NCBI RefSeq assembly: GCF_016860525.1 | Contig: NZ_BNEA01000001.1 | Location: forward strand, 1,319,501 to 1,383,500 | DNA length: 64,000 bases | From: Streptomyces rubradiris | GTDB lineage: Bacteria > Actinomycetota > Actinomycetes > Streptomycetales > Streptomycetaceae | Reading direction: 5' to 3' | In this document: in pieces, positions 16,897 to 25,181 of the stretch | How positions within the stretch are numbered: position 1 is the stretch's first letter | How the letters are laid out: every line of letters starts with the position of its first letter | The notes under the pieces: generated by a model | What the model was told of the DNA's origin: nothing | The model's database searches: none | Seen by the model: the letters and a program-made list of their open reading frames with translations, nothing else | Translations under genes and position numbers: made by a program

Positions 16897-16910
16897 CGAA
16901 CATGTGTACG
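16897..16910. promoter_or_regulatory. second candidate LexA/SOS box upstream of dnaE2
   Basis: CGAAC-ATGT-GTACG differs by one base from the symmetrical CGAAC-N4-GTTCG core. It lies about 40 bases upstream of the dnaE2 start, the expected place for a promoter operator. This is the better placed of the two. Confidence 0.55.
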
Positions 16911-16963
16911 ACACCCGTTCGACCGCCTCCGACCTGCGCAAACGCGCTGCGGTCCCACGACGA

Positions 16964-16993
16964 GGCCCCCGCACACCGGGGTGTGCGGGGGCC
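16964..16993. terminator. hairpin terminator after the protease gene
   Basis: A perfect 13-bp inverted repeat (GGCCCCCGCACAC and complement) with a CGGG loop lies 20 bases after the minus-strand protease stop. It also insulates the dnaE2 promoter. Confidence 0.8.
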
Positions 16994-17013
16994 GGGCCGG
17001 TACGGGCAGGGCG

Positions 17014-17916
17014 TCAGAAGACGTGCACCCCGTAGGCGCTCAGCGCCTCGGTGACCGGCTGGAAGAACGTCGTCCCGCCGGAGGAGCAGTTGCCGCTGCC
17101 GCCGGAGGTCAGGCCGTAGGCGGTGGAGCCGCCGTACAGCGGGCCGCCGGAGTCGCCGGGCTCGGCGCACACGGTGGTCTGGATCAGGCCGGAGACGACG
17201 TCGCCGCCGCCGTAGTTGACCGTGGCGTTGAGCGCGGTGACCCGGCCGCTGTGCGTCCCGGTCGTCGATCCGCGCCGGTAGACGGTCGTGCCCACCGACG
17301 GCGTGGCCGCGCTGGCGATGTCCTGGCTGCCCACGGCGCCCGACTTGGCCACCGAGCTGTTGGTGTAGCGCACGAGGCCGTAGTCGTTGCCGGGGAAGCT
17401 GGACCCGGCCGTGGTGCCGAGCGTGGTGGTGTGCCCGGAGTTCGACCACCAGGTGGTCGCACCGTCGGTGCAGTGCCCGGCGGTGAGGAAGAAGTAGTTG
17501 CCGCTGGAGTCCTGGACGTTGAAGCCCAGCGAGCAGCGCCAGCTGCTCGCGTAGATGGCGTCGCCGCCGGAGATCAGCTTGTTGAACTTGCCCGGCGTGT
17601 GCTTGATCACCAGGGCGTCCGCGCCGGCCCCGGCCTGCTTCTTGATCTTGGCGATCTCGGCCTCGGACACCGTGCTGTCGACGGTGACGACGACGCGGTT
17701 GGTCTTGGCGTCCACCGCCCAGGCCGTGCCGGGTACATCGGCCTTGAGGACGGAGTCGCTCGCCTGGGTGAGCTGGGCGGCGCTGAAGGTGTGGACGTCA
17801 CTGGCGTTCGCGGTGGGGGCGGCGAACGCCGCCGCGGCGAGGAGGCCGGCGGCCACGGCCGTCAGCTGGGTCCGTCTTGCGGTGCCGGCGCGGGGAGTGG
17901 TGCGCTTGATCCTCAC
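17014..17916 (-). CDS. secreted streptogrisin-type serine protease (S1 family)
   Basis: A 300-residue preproprotease, the length of streptogrisins A/B. The GTG at 17916 follows GGAGGG at good spacing. Signal peptide 1-39 ends ANA; a propeptide (about 40-114) precedes mature protease starting [11 protein letters not shown] at 115. The catalytic triad is His148 (TAGHC), Asp178 (GNDYGLV) and Ser256 (GDSGGP). Two disulfides fit the cysteines at 128/149 and 250/277. It acts outside the cell on proteins and is self-processed. Confidence 0.95.
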   Translation of the reverse strand: MRIKRTTPRAGTARRTQLTAVAAGLLAAAAFAAPTANASDVHTFSAAQLTQASDSVLKADVPGTAWAVDAKTNRVVVTVDSTVSEAEIAKIKKQAGAGADALVIKHTPGKFNKLISGGDAIYASSWRCSLGFNVQDSSGNYFFLTAGHCTDGATTWWSNSGHTTTLGTTAGSSFPGNDYGLVRYTNSSVAKSGAVGSQDIASAATPSVGTTVYRRGSTTGTHSGRVTALNATVNYGGGDVVSGLIQTTVCAEPGDSGGPLYGGSTAYGLTSGGSGNCSSGGTTFFQPVTEALSAYGVHVF

Positions 17917-18160
17917 TTTTCGTTCCCTCCAAGGGAAGTCGGGGGCCCGCGTGGGGTCGGGGCCCGTGAGGCGCAGCCAGGAGCCCGACCGGATCGCGAT
18001 GTACATGCCCCTGACAAGCGCTGGGGTGGAGTATTCGGCCGAACGGCCGGTCGGCACAAGGGTGCCTTTCGGCCGTCGGCCCGGAACCACCCGAACGCCC
18101 CCGGGACACCACCGGACCGGCCCCACGTCCTTCGGGCGGGACCGGCCGGCGCGCCGCGGC

Positions 18161-18976
18161 TCAGCTCAGCCGGCGTTCCCCCGCCTCCACCGCCACGTCC
18201 AGCGTGTTGCCGGGGGCCGGCAGGGGGCAGATGAAGTGGCCGGCGAAGGCGCACGGCGGGAGCTGCGCGCGGTTGAAGTCGACAGTCACGCGCCCCTCGG
18301 CGTCCGGCGCCGCCGGGAACAGGAAGCGGAACCGGAAGCTGGTGTCGCCGCTGGTGGCGTCGGCGAACACCGCCCACAGGCCGCCGTCCGCCCGCCGCGC
18401 GACCTTCAGCGTCCGCTCCCGGCCGGCCAGCGGGAAGACCAGCTCACCGGCGAGGTCGAAGCCGCGCTCGCGGCCGTCGGCGTTGCCGAGCCGGATGGTG
18501 CGGGCGGAGTCGTACGGCGTGAACCGGCCCGGCACCGACCAGCGGGGGTCGTAGGGGTCGGCCTCGATGCCCCGGAAGGCCCGCCGGGCGGCGGAGGCGG
18601 GGTCGTACACCCGTACTCCCCACACGCCCTCGCGCACCAGGACGACCAGCCGCTTCTCCCCCAGCGCGACCCGCGCCGCGGCCTCCGGGCCGCTGTCGAC
18701 GGCCAGCCGGGTCTCGCCCGCGAAGGGCCGGCCGGCCACGGTCAGGCCGTCGGCCCCAGCGGCGGTGAGCACCACCCCGTCCGGTTCCGCCACCCACTTC
18801 CCCGGAATGTCCGGAAGTCGACCGTCCGGATAGTCCTCGATCCAGTGCGTGGCGGTCAGCGCGAGCGGTCCGTAGGGCGCCGAGACGCTCTCCACCCGCT
18901 CCTCGTGCCACCGCTTCCAGGCGTCGGACGCGTCCGTCGTCATCTCGTCGGTTCCCTTCCTCGTGTCAGTCGTCAT
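18161..18976 (-). CDS. DUF1684 protein
   Basis: A 271-residue cytoplasmic protein of the DUF1684 family, whose signature blocks here are [16 protein letters not shown] and [26 protein letters not shown] near the C-terminus. Biochemical role unknown. The ATG at 18976 follows GGAGGGA and overlaps the stop of the upstream monooxygenase by 11 bases, so it is translationally coupled and is the last gene of the sulfur-type operon. A second ATG at 18943 is possible. Location implies a role in processing the compound taken up by the operon. Confidence 0.82.
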   Translation of the reverse strand: MTTDTRKGTDEMTTDASDAWKRWHEERVESVSAPYGPLALTATHWIEDYPDGRLPDIPGKWVAEPDGVVLTAAGADGLTVAGRPFAGETRLAVDSGPEAAARVALGEKRLVVLVREGVWGVRVYDPASAARRAFRGIEADPYDPRWSVPGRFTPYDSARTIRLGNADGRERGFDLAGELVFPLAGRERTLKVARRADGGLWAVFADATSGDTSFRFRFLFPAAPDAEGRVTVDFNRAQLPPCAFAGHFICPLPAPGNTLDVAVEAGERRLS

Positions 18977-20264
18977 CCGTCGTCCCTCCCGGCACCCCGA
19001 GATGGGAGCGGAGCGTGCCGCCCCGGTATTCCGTGCGGAAGGCGGAGCGCTCCTGGAGCAGCGGCACCACCCGGTCCACGAACTCCTCCAGCCCGTCCGG
19101 GAGCTGCGGGGCCAGCAGGAAGCCGTCGGCGGCCCCCTCCTCGGCGTACCGGTGCAGGTCGGCGGCGACCGTGCCGGGCGTGCCGACGAAGGATTGCCGG
19201 CCGCTCGCCTCGATCACGGTCTCCCGCAGGGAGAGCCCCTTCTCCTCGGCCAGCGCCCGCCAGCGCGCGGCGAGCGCGAGCGTACGGCGGTCCCGGGCGC
19301 GGGGCTCGGTCCGGGGCAGCGGGCCGTCGGGGTCGTACCCGGACAGGTCCGTTCCCCAGACCCGCTCCACCGCGCACAGCGCGTGGCGCGGGGTGATCAG
19401 CCGCCGTCTGATCCCGGCGGCCCGCTCCTGCGCCTCGGCCGCGGTGTCCCCGAGGACGACGGTGATCCGGGACATCACCTTCAGGTCCCCGGGGGCACGG
19501 CCGTACGCCGCGAGCCGCCGTTTGACGTCGGCGTAGCGGGCGCGGGCCGGCTCCGGCGGGACGTGCCGGACGAGGAGCACGTCGGCCCAGGCCGCGGCCG
19601 GCTCCCGGGCCCGCTCGCAGTCCCCGGAGCGGATCACCACGGGGTGGCCCTGGGGCGAGCGGGGCAGCCCGAACTCGCCCGCGATGTCGAAGTGCCGGCC
19701 CCGGTGGGCGAACGGCCTGGACACCCCCTCGGGGGTCCAGGAGTCCCATAACTTCCGTGTGGCCAGGACGAGTTCGGCGGCCCGGCCGTACGGGTCAAGG
19801 TGGCCGGCGAAGCGGTGGTCGGCGCCGGTGCGGGGGTCCGCCGGGACCGCCACCCGCCAGCCCGCCCGGCCCGCGCTCAGGTGGTCCAGGGTGGCCAGCG
19901 TGCGGGCGAGTTCGTAGGGCTGGGCGCAGGCGGCGTTCACGGTGGCGGCGAGACCGAGCCGGGTGGTGACCCCGGCGAGCGCGTTCAGCACGGCGACCGG
20001 TTCCGGCCCGCCGGCCGGAACCGGCTCGTGCGGCCGTCCCCGGTGCTCGGGCAGCGGCGGCTCCTCGTCCAGCAGGAGGAAGTCGAACAGGCCGCGCTCG
20101 GCGGTGCCGGCGAGCCGTTCGTAGGCGGCGAACGCGATCCGGGAACCGGCGCGCGTACCGGCCCACACCGCGTCCGGTCCCAGGCCGGCCGGGTCGTCGC
20201 CGCCCGCGTCGGGCCGGCCCGCGCCCGGCGGCGCGGCCGCCAGGTGCAGCTGTCGTACGGTCAT
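18966..20264 (-). CDS. LLM-class flavin-dependent monooxygenase 1
   Basis: A 432-residue luciferase-like TIM-barrel enzyme of the NtaA/SnaA/DszA/YxeK type, which uses reduced FMN from a separate reductase and O2. Supporting blocks are FDFLLLDEEPP, TTRLGLAATVNAACAQPYELARTLATLDHLSAGRAGWRV, GHPVVIRSGD, SFVGTPGTVAADLHRYAEEGAADGF and a late LR-HLG tail. The ATG overlaps the previous stop as ATGA after GGAGGG. Members of this group cleave C-S or C-N bonds of small organic compounds, fitting an organosulfur role here. No flavin reductase gene is in the window. Confidence 0.9.
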   Translation of the reverse strand: MTVRQLHLAAAPPGAGRPDAGGDDPAGLGPDAVWAGTRAGSRIAFAAYERLAGTAERGLFDFLLLDEEPPLPEHRGRPHEPVPAGGPEPVAVLNALAGVTTRLGLAATVNAACAQPYELARTLATLDHLSAGRAGWRVAVPADPRTGADHRFAGHLDPYGRAAELVLATRKLWDSWTPEGVSRPFAHRGRHFDIAGEFGLPRSPQGHPVVIRSGDCERAREPAAAWADVLLVRHVPPEPARARYADVKRRLAAYGRAPGDLKVMSRITVVLGDTAAEAQERAAGIRRRLITPRHALCAVERVWGTDLSGYDPDGPLPRTEPRARDRRTLALAARWRALAEEKGLSLRETVIEASGRQSFVGTPGTVAADLHRYAEEGAADGFLLAPQLPDGLEEFVDRVVPLLQERSAFRTEYRGGTLRSHLGVPGGTTDDD

Positions 20265-21343
20265 GACGCCCTCCGGGGCACCGCCGGCGCCCCGGACACG
20301 GCGTACCGGCCGGCGGGCCGGGCCAGGCCCAGGTGCTCGCGCAGGGTGCTGCCCGGGTAGAAGGTGCGGAACAGGCCGCGGTGCTGGAGCAGCGCCACCG
20401 TGCCGTTGACCAGCCGCTCCAGGTCCCGGCGCGGTTCGACGGGGACGAAGTGGAAGCCGTCGGTGACGCCCTGGGCGTGCCAGGAGGCCACCAGTTCCGC
20501 GAGGTCGACGGGGCCGCCCCGGTACAGCGGCCCGTGCCCGGTGGGACGCGGCCCGCCGCCTCCGTGGCCGGGCCGCGCCGCGTGTTCGCCGTCGCCGAGG
20601 TCCACCAGCAGGCTCACCAGCACCCGCAGCGCCTCCGGGTCCCGCCCGAAGGCCCGCGCCTGCTCCCGCAGCCGGTCCCGTACGCCCGCGGCCTGGCCGG
20701 GTGAGGCCGCCCGGACCAGGGCGACGTCGGCGTGGCGGGCGGCGACCGCGCAGGCGTGGGCGTCGGTGGCGTCCACCACGCGGACCGGGTGGCCCTGCGG
20801 CGGCCGGGGCACGGTCGAGGGTCCCCGGACCGAGAAGCCGGTGCCGGTGAAGTCGACGCGGTGCACCCGGTCCCCGTCCAGGAAGCGGCCGCCGGCCACG
20901 TCCCGGATCTCGGCGCCGTCCTCCCAGCTGTCCCACAACCGGGCGGCCACGTCGGCGACCTCGCCCGCCTCCCGCCACAGGGCGTCGGCGGGTGCCGTGT
21001 GCCGGCGGCCGAACAGCCGGGCCTCCTCCTCGGTGACGGACACGTCGATCCGCCAGCCGGCCCGGCCCCGGCCGACCCAGTCCAGGGTGGCCACGGCGGC
21101 CTGCACCCGGAAGGGCTCGGTGTGGGTGGTGGTGACCGTCGGCACCAGTCCGATCCGCCGGGTCGCGGGCGCCACCCGGCACAGCACGCCGAGCGCGTCG
21201 GGGCCGGGCCGGGCGAAGGAGTCGTCCAGCGTCACGAAGTCCAGCCCGCCGCGCTCGGCGAGCCGCGCCAGAGCGGTGAACGCCCCGCCGTCGAAGACGC
21301 CCGGCAGATCGAGCGCGGCGGCGAGGTGCACCAGCCCCCTCAT
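20261..21343 (-). CDS. LLM-class flavin-dependent monooxygenase 2
   Basis: A 360-residue paralogue of the neighbouring enzyme: FTALARLAERGGLDFVTLDDSF, TRRIGLVPTVTTTHTEPFRVQAAVATLDWVGRGRAGWRIDV and a C-terminal FHFVPVEPRRDLERLVNGTVALLQ then STLREHLG. A Gly/His/Pro-rich loop near 260 interrupts the barrel. It is shorter than its partner, so the two probably act on different substrates or successive steps. It ends in an ATGA overlap with monooxygenase 1 and lies 34 bases after the ATPase gene. Confidence 0.88.
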   Translation of the reverse strand: MRGLVHLAAALDLPGVFDGGAFTALARLAERGGLDFVTLDDSFARPGPDALGVLCRVAPATRRIGLVPTVTTTHTEPFRVQAAVATLDWVGRGRAGWRIDVSVTEEEARLFGRRHTAPADALWREAGEVADVAARLWDSWEDGAEIRDVAGGRFLDGDRVHRVDFTGTGFSVRGPSTVPRPPQGHPVRVVDATDAHACAVAARHADVALVRAASPGQAAGVRDRLREQARAFGRDPEALRVLVSLLVDLGDGEHAARPGHGGGGPRPTGHGPLYRGGPVDLAELVASWHAQGVTDGFHFVPVEPRRDLERLVNGTVALLQHRGLFRTFYPGSTLREHLGLARPAGRYAVSGAPAVPRRAS

Positions 21344-21377
21344 GCCGGCCCCTTCCCTCTCGCGTGCCGTTCCACCC

Positions 21378-22139
21378 TCACAGCACCTTCGCCAGGAACG
21401 TCCGGGTCCGCTCCTCGCGCGGCGCGCCCAGCACCTGCTGCGGGGTTCCCTGTTCCACGATCCGGCCGTCGGCCATGAACACCACCGTGTCGGCGACCTC
21501 GCGGGCGAACGCGATCTCGTGGGTGACGACGATCATCGTGGTGCCCTGCGCCGCCAGGTCCCGGATGACGTCCAGCACCTCCCCCACCAGCTCGGGGTCG
21601 AGCGCGGACGTCGGCTCGTCGAACAGCAGCAGCCTCGGCTCCAGCGCGAGCGCCCGCGCGATGGCCACCCGCTGCTGCTGCCCGCCGGACAGCTGGCGCG
21701 GATAGGCGCCGGCCTTGTCCCCGAGCCCGACCCGCTCCAGCAGCCGGTGCGCGGTCTCCTCCGCCGCCTTCCGGGGCCGCTTCAGCGCGGACACCGGCGC
21801 CTCGGTGACGTTCTCCAGGACGGTGAGGTGGGGGAAGAGGTTGAAGTTCTGGAAGACGAACCCGATCCGGGTGCGCTGCCGCAGCACCTCGCGCTCGGGC
21901 AGTTCGTGCAGCTTGTTCCCGGAGCGCCGGTAGCCCATCAGCGCGCCGTCCACGCTGATCTCGCCCCGGTCCACCTTCTCCAGGTGGTTGATGGTGCGCA
22001 GCAGGGTGGACTTGCCGGAGCCGGAGGGGCCGAGCACGACGGTGACCTCACCGGTGCGCACTTGGAGGTCGATGCCCTTGAGCACGTCGAGCGAGCCGAA
22101 GCTCTTGTACACCGACCTGATGTCGACCATGACGCTCAT
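21378..22139 (-). CDS. polar amino acid-type ABC transporter ATPase
   Basis: A 253-residue ATPase of the GlnQ/TcyC/YxeO group. Walker A GPSGSGKST is at 37-45, the Q-loop is QNFNLFPHLT, the signature is LSGGQQQRVAIARAL, Walker B is RLLLFDEPTSALDPE and the switch His is in VTHEIAFAR. The start ATG at 22139 overlaps the preceding stop as ATGA and has AAAGGA upstream. It energises the single permease encoded two genes earlier, probably as a homodimer on a permease homodimer. Confidence 0.95.
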   Translation of the reverse strand: MSVMVDIRSVYKSFGSLDVLKGIDLQVRTGEVTVVLGPSGSGKSTLLRTINHLEKVDRGEISVDGALMGYRRSGNKLHELPEREVLRQRTRIGFVFQNFNLFPHLTVLENVTEAPVSALKRPRKAAEETAHRLLERVGLGDKAGAYPRQLSGGQQQRVAIARALALEPRLLLFDEPTSALDPELVGEVLDVIRDLAAQGTTMIVVTHEIAFAREVADTVVFMADGRIVEQGTPQQVLGAPREERTRTFLAKVL

Positions 22140-23917
22140 CGCGCGAGTTCCTTTGCTTGTGGGGCCGCGTGGGGGGCTGCCTGTGAGTGGAGGAAGAACA
22201 GCACCGCCCGGGCCGTCGCGTCGTTCTGCCGGAACGCGGGGCCGCCGGTGCGCGGCCGGGTGAACGCGCCGGGGGTGCGGACGTCGGTGTACGGGCCGAG
22301 CGCGAACCGCCGGGGGTGCGGGCGCCCGGCGGTGTCCAGGATGCGGCCGTCGCGGGGGTCGGTCCGGAGCAGTCCGTCGGGGGTCTCGGCGGCGCCGTCG
22401 GCGCGCAGTGCGCGCAGCAGGTTGTCGCGGGTCCGGCCGACGGCGGGCTCGGGCAGCCGGGCCTCCACCAGCGCCCGGGCGGTGACGGTGAAGCCCGGCA
22501 CGGTGGGGCTGGCGGCCCGGAACACCCCGTCCTCGGCGGTGACGGTCATGCCGGCCCCGACGAACCGGAGCAGCCCGGCCCGGGACAGCGCGAGCATCTG
22601 CCGCAGCCGGGGTCCGGGCGGCCCGGACGCCAGGTAGCTGAAGAACCCGTGCCACCAGGGCCCGATGTCGCCGAGCCGCACCAGTTGCCCGTAGACGGAG
22701 AGCAGCCCGAGGAAGACGGCCAGGTCGGGGCTGTGGGCGGGGTCGTGGCGGCGGCGCAGGTCCGCCTCGATGTAGTCGCGCAGCCCGTCCTGGAAGGCGT
22801 CGTGCGAGGCGTACCGCACGCCGTCCAGCGGGCGGTCGAGCGCGGCCAGGTCGAGCCGGTCGGCGGGGTCGGGCACGGCGGCGGCGACCAGGGCCCGCAG
22901 CCCGTCGGGGCCGTCGGCCGCCGCGTACTTCTCCTCGAAGTCCCGCCAGGCCATCGCCGTGCGCCCGGGGTGGGCGGTGAACAGCCGGTGGTAGTGGGCG
23001 AAGCCCAGCTCCTTCTCGACCAGCGGCCACACATCGCGCCGGAAGTCGGGGCCGCCGGGGCGGGCCAGCAGGGCGTCCACCTCGGCGGGGCCGAGGAAGC
23101 GGGGCAGCGGAGGGCGGTCGCCGGCGAGGTCGTAGCCGATCTTGGAGTGGTACGGCACGCCGCGCCGGGAGCCGACGTGGAGCACCGGCTCCCGCCCCGA
23201 GGGCAGATACGTTTCGCCCTCGTACCGTCCGCCGCGGCCCTCGGTGAGCAGCACCATCAGGTCGACGAAGGCCAGCCCGAAGCCGCGGACGAGGACGGGT
23301 TCGCCGGGCCGCAGCGCGGACAGGTCGCTGTCGGCGGTGAAGTCGGGCGGTAGGTGCACCAGGCCGTGCTCGCGGGCGTAGGCGGCCAGCGCGGCCTGCT
23401 CGCCGTCGGGTTCGGCGTCCAGGTGGCCGAGGGCGAGGATCACCAGGTCGGCCGGGAGCGGGTCCGGGCGGCCGTCGAGCCACACCTGCTGGCGGCCCTC
23501 GCGGGGCCCGCTGATCCTGAGGGCGCGCCGGGGGTGGTGGTGGACGGTGACGTTCGGCGGCAGGGCGGCCCGGGCCCGTTCGTAGACCCAGCGCAGATAG
23601 CGGCCCTGGAGCCGCCGGTCGGGGAAGACGCGGCCGTCGAGCCCGGCCCACTCGTGCAGGGTGGGGCCCGGGCGCACCGGGCCGTCCATGGCCACCGTGT
23701 CGTCGGTGAACATGGTGACGTCCTCGGCGTGCGAGTTCATCCACAGCAGCGGGGACTGTTCCTGGCGCCATATGCGTCCGCCGCCCGGCGGGTGGGGGTC
23801 GACCAGGTGGATGTCCAGGCCCTCGCCGGCGTACAGGGCGGGCGCGTTGGCGGCGAGGCGTTCGAGGACGCCGGTCCCCCGCGGCCCGGCCCCGACGATC
23901 ACCAGCTGCTGCCTCAT
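22136..23917 (-). CDS. FAD/NAD(P)-binding protein (NAD_binding_9 type)
   Basis: A 593-residue flavoprotein with GAGPRGTG at 9-16 as the FAD Rossmann loop, an acidic strand end (IHLVDPHPPGGGRIW) and a second nucleotide-binding region (LVILALGHLD). The PRGTG variant and length fit the poorly characterised pfam13454 group rather than ordinary lysine/ornithine hydroxylases. It sits between permease and ATPase genes with ATGA overlaps on both sides, so it is made in step with the transporter. A hydroxylase or dehydrogenase acting on the imported substrate is the best inference. Confidence 0.85.
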   Translation of the reverse strand: MRQQLVIVGAGPRGTGVLERLAANAPALYAGEGLDIHLVDPHPPGGGRIWRQEQSPLLWMNSHAEDVTMFTDDTVAMDGPVRPGPTLHEWAGLDGRVFPDRRLQGRYLRWVYERARAALPPNVTVHHHPRRALRISGPREGRQQVWLDGRPDPLPADLVILALGHLDAEPDGEQAALAAYAREHGLVHLPPDFTADSDLSALRPGEPVLVRGFGLAFVDLMVLLTEGRGGRYEGETYLPSGREPVLHVGSRRGVPYHSKIGYDLAGDRPPLPRFLGPAEVDALLARPGGPDFRRDVWPLVEKELGFAHYHRLFTAHPGRTAMAWRDFEEKYAAADGPDGLRALVAAAVPDPADRLDLAALDRPLDGVRYASHDAFQDGLRDYIEADLRRRHDPAHSPDLAVFLGLLSVYGQLVRLGDIGPWWHGFFSYLASGPPGPRLRQMLALSRAGLLRFVGAGMTVTAEDGVFRAASPTVPGFTVTARALVEARLPEPAVGRTRDNLLRALRADGAAETPDGLLRTDPRDGRILDTAGRPHPRRFALGPYTDVRTPGAFTRPRTGGPAFRQNDATARAVLFFLHSQAAPHAAPQAKELAR

Positions 23918-24771
23918 CGGGTCTGCTCCGTGCCGCGCGCGTAGCGCTTCTCGACGTAGTACTGGCCGATGCCGAGCAGCGAGGTGACCACGGCGTACCA
24001 GAGGGTGGCGACCATCAGCAGCGGGATCACCTGGTAGGTGCGGTGGTAGACCAACTGGGCAGAGAACAGCAGGTCGTTGACGGCGATGATGCTGACGATC
24101 GAGGTGCCCTTGAGGGTGCCGATCAGCATGTTGGCGGCGGGCGGCACGATGGAGCGCATCGCCTGCGGCAGCACGATCCGCCACCAGCGCCGCCCGGGGC
24201 TCAGGCCGAGCGCCTGGGCGGCCTCGATCTGCCCGCGGTCGACGGAGAGGATGCCGCCGCGCACGACCTCGGCGGCGTAGGCGGCCTCGTGCAGGGTGAG
24301 GCCGACGATGGCGACGGCGACCGGGCTGAGCAGGTCGACGGTCTTCACGCCGAAGACCTGCGGGTACAGCGCCCCGATGTTGAACCACAGCAGCAGCTGC
24401 ACCAGGATCGGGATGGACCGGAACAGCCATACGTAGCCCCAGGCGACCGCCCGCAGCACGGGGTTGGCGGACAGCCGGAACGCGGCGAGCAGGGTGCCGA
24501 GGGCGAAGCCGAGGGCCATCACCACGGCGGTCAGCCACAGGGTGAGCCACAGTCCGCGCAGGATGGCGTCGGAGGTGAAGTGGTCGGCGACGACGTCCCA
24601 TTGGAACGCCTTGTTGTTCAGGACGGAGTTGACGGCGAACCCGAGCAGCACGAGGACGGCGACGGCCGCCGTCCACTGGCCGAAGCGGCGCCGCGGGACG
24701 ATCCGCGGGGCGTCGGCGGGTTGGGGGGTCTTGGCCGGGGCGGGGGCTTGGGCGAGGGTGTCGGATGACAT
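23914..24771 (-). CDS. polar amino acid-type ABC transporter permease
   Basis: A 285-residue inner-membrane permease. A cytoplasmic tail of about 30 residues precedes five to six membrane segments. The TLWLTAVVMALGFALG segment and RSIPILVQLLLWFN are family marks, and the ATPase-contacting EAA loop reads EAAQALGLSPGRRWW. It is the first gene of the minus-strand operon and faces the binding-protein gene across a 410-base control region. Family members carry cystine, arginine, glutamine or S-substituted cysteines. Confidence 0.93.
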   Translation of the reverse strand: MSSDTLAQAPAPAKTPQPADAPRIVPRRRFGQWTAAVAVLVLLGFAVNSVLNNKAFQWDVVADHFTSDAILRGLWLTLWLTAVVMALGFALGTLLAAFRLSANPVLRAVAWGYVWLFRSIPILVQLLLWFNIGALYPQVFGVKTVDLLSPVAVAIVGLTLHEAAYAAEVVRGGILSVDRGQIEAAQALGLSPGRRWWRIVLPQAMRSIVPPAANMLIGTLKGTSIVSIIAVNDLLFSAQLVYHRTYQVIPLLMVATLWYAVVTSLLGIGQYYVEKRYARGTEQTR

Positions 24772-24878
24772 GCGAAGGCTCCGTGACGCGTGAATCGTCG
24801 GAACGAAGGTGATGCCTTCACACGGGCGCGCCGCGCGGCGCGGATACGGCCGAGCCCCTCAGCAGGACCGTACGCCCG

Positions 24879-24909
24879 AGAGTACGGGGCCGTTTCGGTC
24901 CGCTGTCAA
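24879..24909 (-). promoter_or_regulatory. candidate promoter of the minus-strand transport operon
   Basis: Read on the minus strand, TTGACA (24909-24904) and TACTCT (24884-24879) are separated by 19 bases, slightly long but both close to the housekeeping consensus. A transcript from here would have a leader of roughly 100 bases before the permease ATG. Confidence 0.4.
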
Positions 24910-24945
24910 GGCTGTCCATACTGTGAGCCGTACATCTCAAGTCAG

Positions 24946-24974
24946 TTGACGCGGAACCGGATGCCTGTTCCACT
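24946..24974 (+). promoter_or_regulatory. candidate promoter of leader ORF and binding protein
   Basis: TTGACG at 24946-24951 and the weak hexamer TCCACT at 24969-24974 are 17 bases apart. Transcription would begin at or next to the ATG of the leader ORF, giving a leaderless upstream ORF. Confidence 0.35.
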
Positions 24975-24980
24975 TGGCCC

Positions 24981-25052
24981 ATGCATCCACAGCAGTGGCT
25001 GGTCACCCGCTCCCACATCGACTTCGGTCGCGTGTGGTCCTCTTCCTGTTGA
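24981..25052 (+). CDS. 23-residue leader peptide ending Ser-Ser-Ser-Cys (putative cysteine attenuator)
   Basis: ATG at 24981 opens 23 codons ending TCC TCT TCC TGT TGA. The peptide starts MHPQQWLVTRSHIDFGR and ends VWSSSC. The TRSHIDFGRV core and terminal Ser/Cys run match the kind of leader peptides found before sulfur-assimilation genes in actinomycetes, where slow decoding of Cys codons is known to control downstream expression in mycobacteria. It lies 129 bases before the binding-protein start and is followed by a hairpin. This supports cysteine-responsive control of the locus; the mechanism here is inferred. Confidence 0.72.
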   Translation: MHPQQWLVTRSHIDFGRVWSSSC

Positions 25053-25070
25053 GCTGACCCCCTGCGCGCG

Positions 25071-25088
25071 CCCGCCGCTTTTGGCGGG
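25071..25088 (+). promoter_or_regulatory. hairpin downstream of the leader peptide
   Basis: CCCGCC, six-base T-rich loop, GGCGGG lies 18 bases after the leader stop codon. It could be the attenuator whose folding depends on where the ribosome pauses in the leader. No U-run follows, so translational rather than transcriptional control is equally possible. Confidence 0.45.
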
Positions 25089-25181
25089 CCTCCTCGCGTT
25101 CTCTTGCTCCCCCCGCCTTCACACGCGCCCCTCCCCTCGCGTTCTTCGCACACCCGTCTGCTCCCAGGAGATCGCTGACCG

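Noticed and set aside
24805..24819. GAAGG-N5-CCTTC hairpin near the permease start as a riboswitch
   Set aside because: Only five base pairs with no conserved core around it; too weak.
24877..24975. Minus-strand upstream ORF of about 33 codons before the permease gene as a second attenuator
   Set aside because: It has no Cys or other amino acid run at its end and no ribosome binding site.
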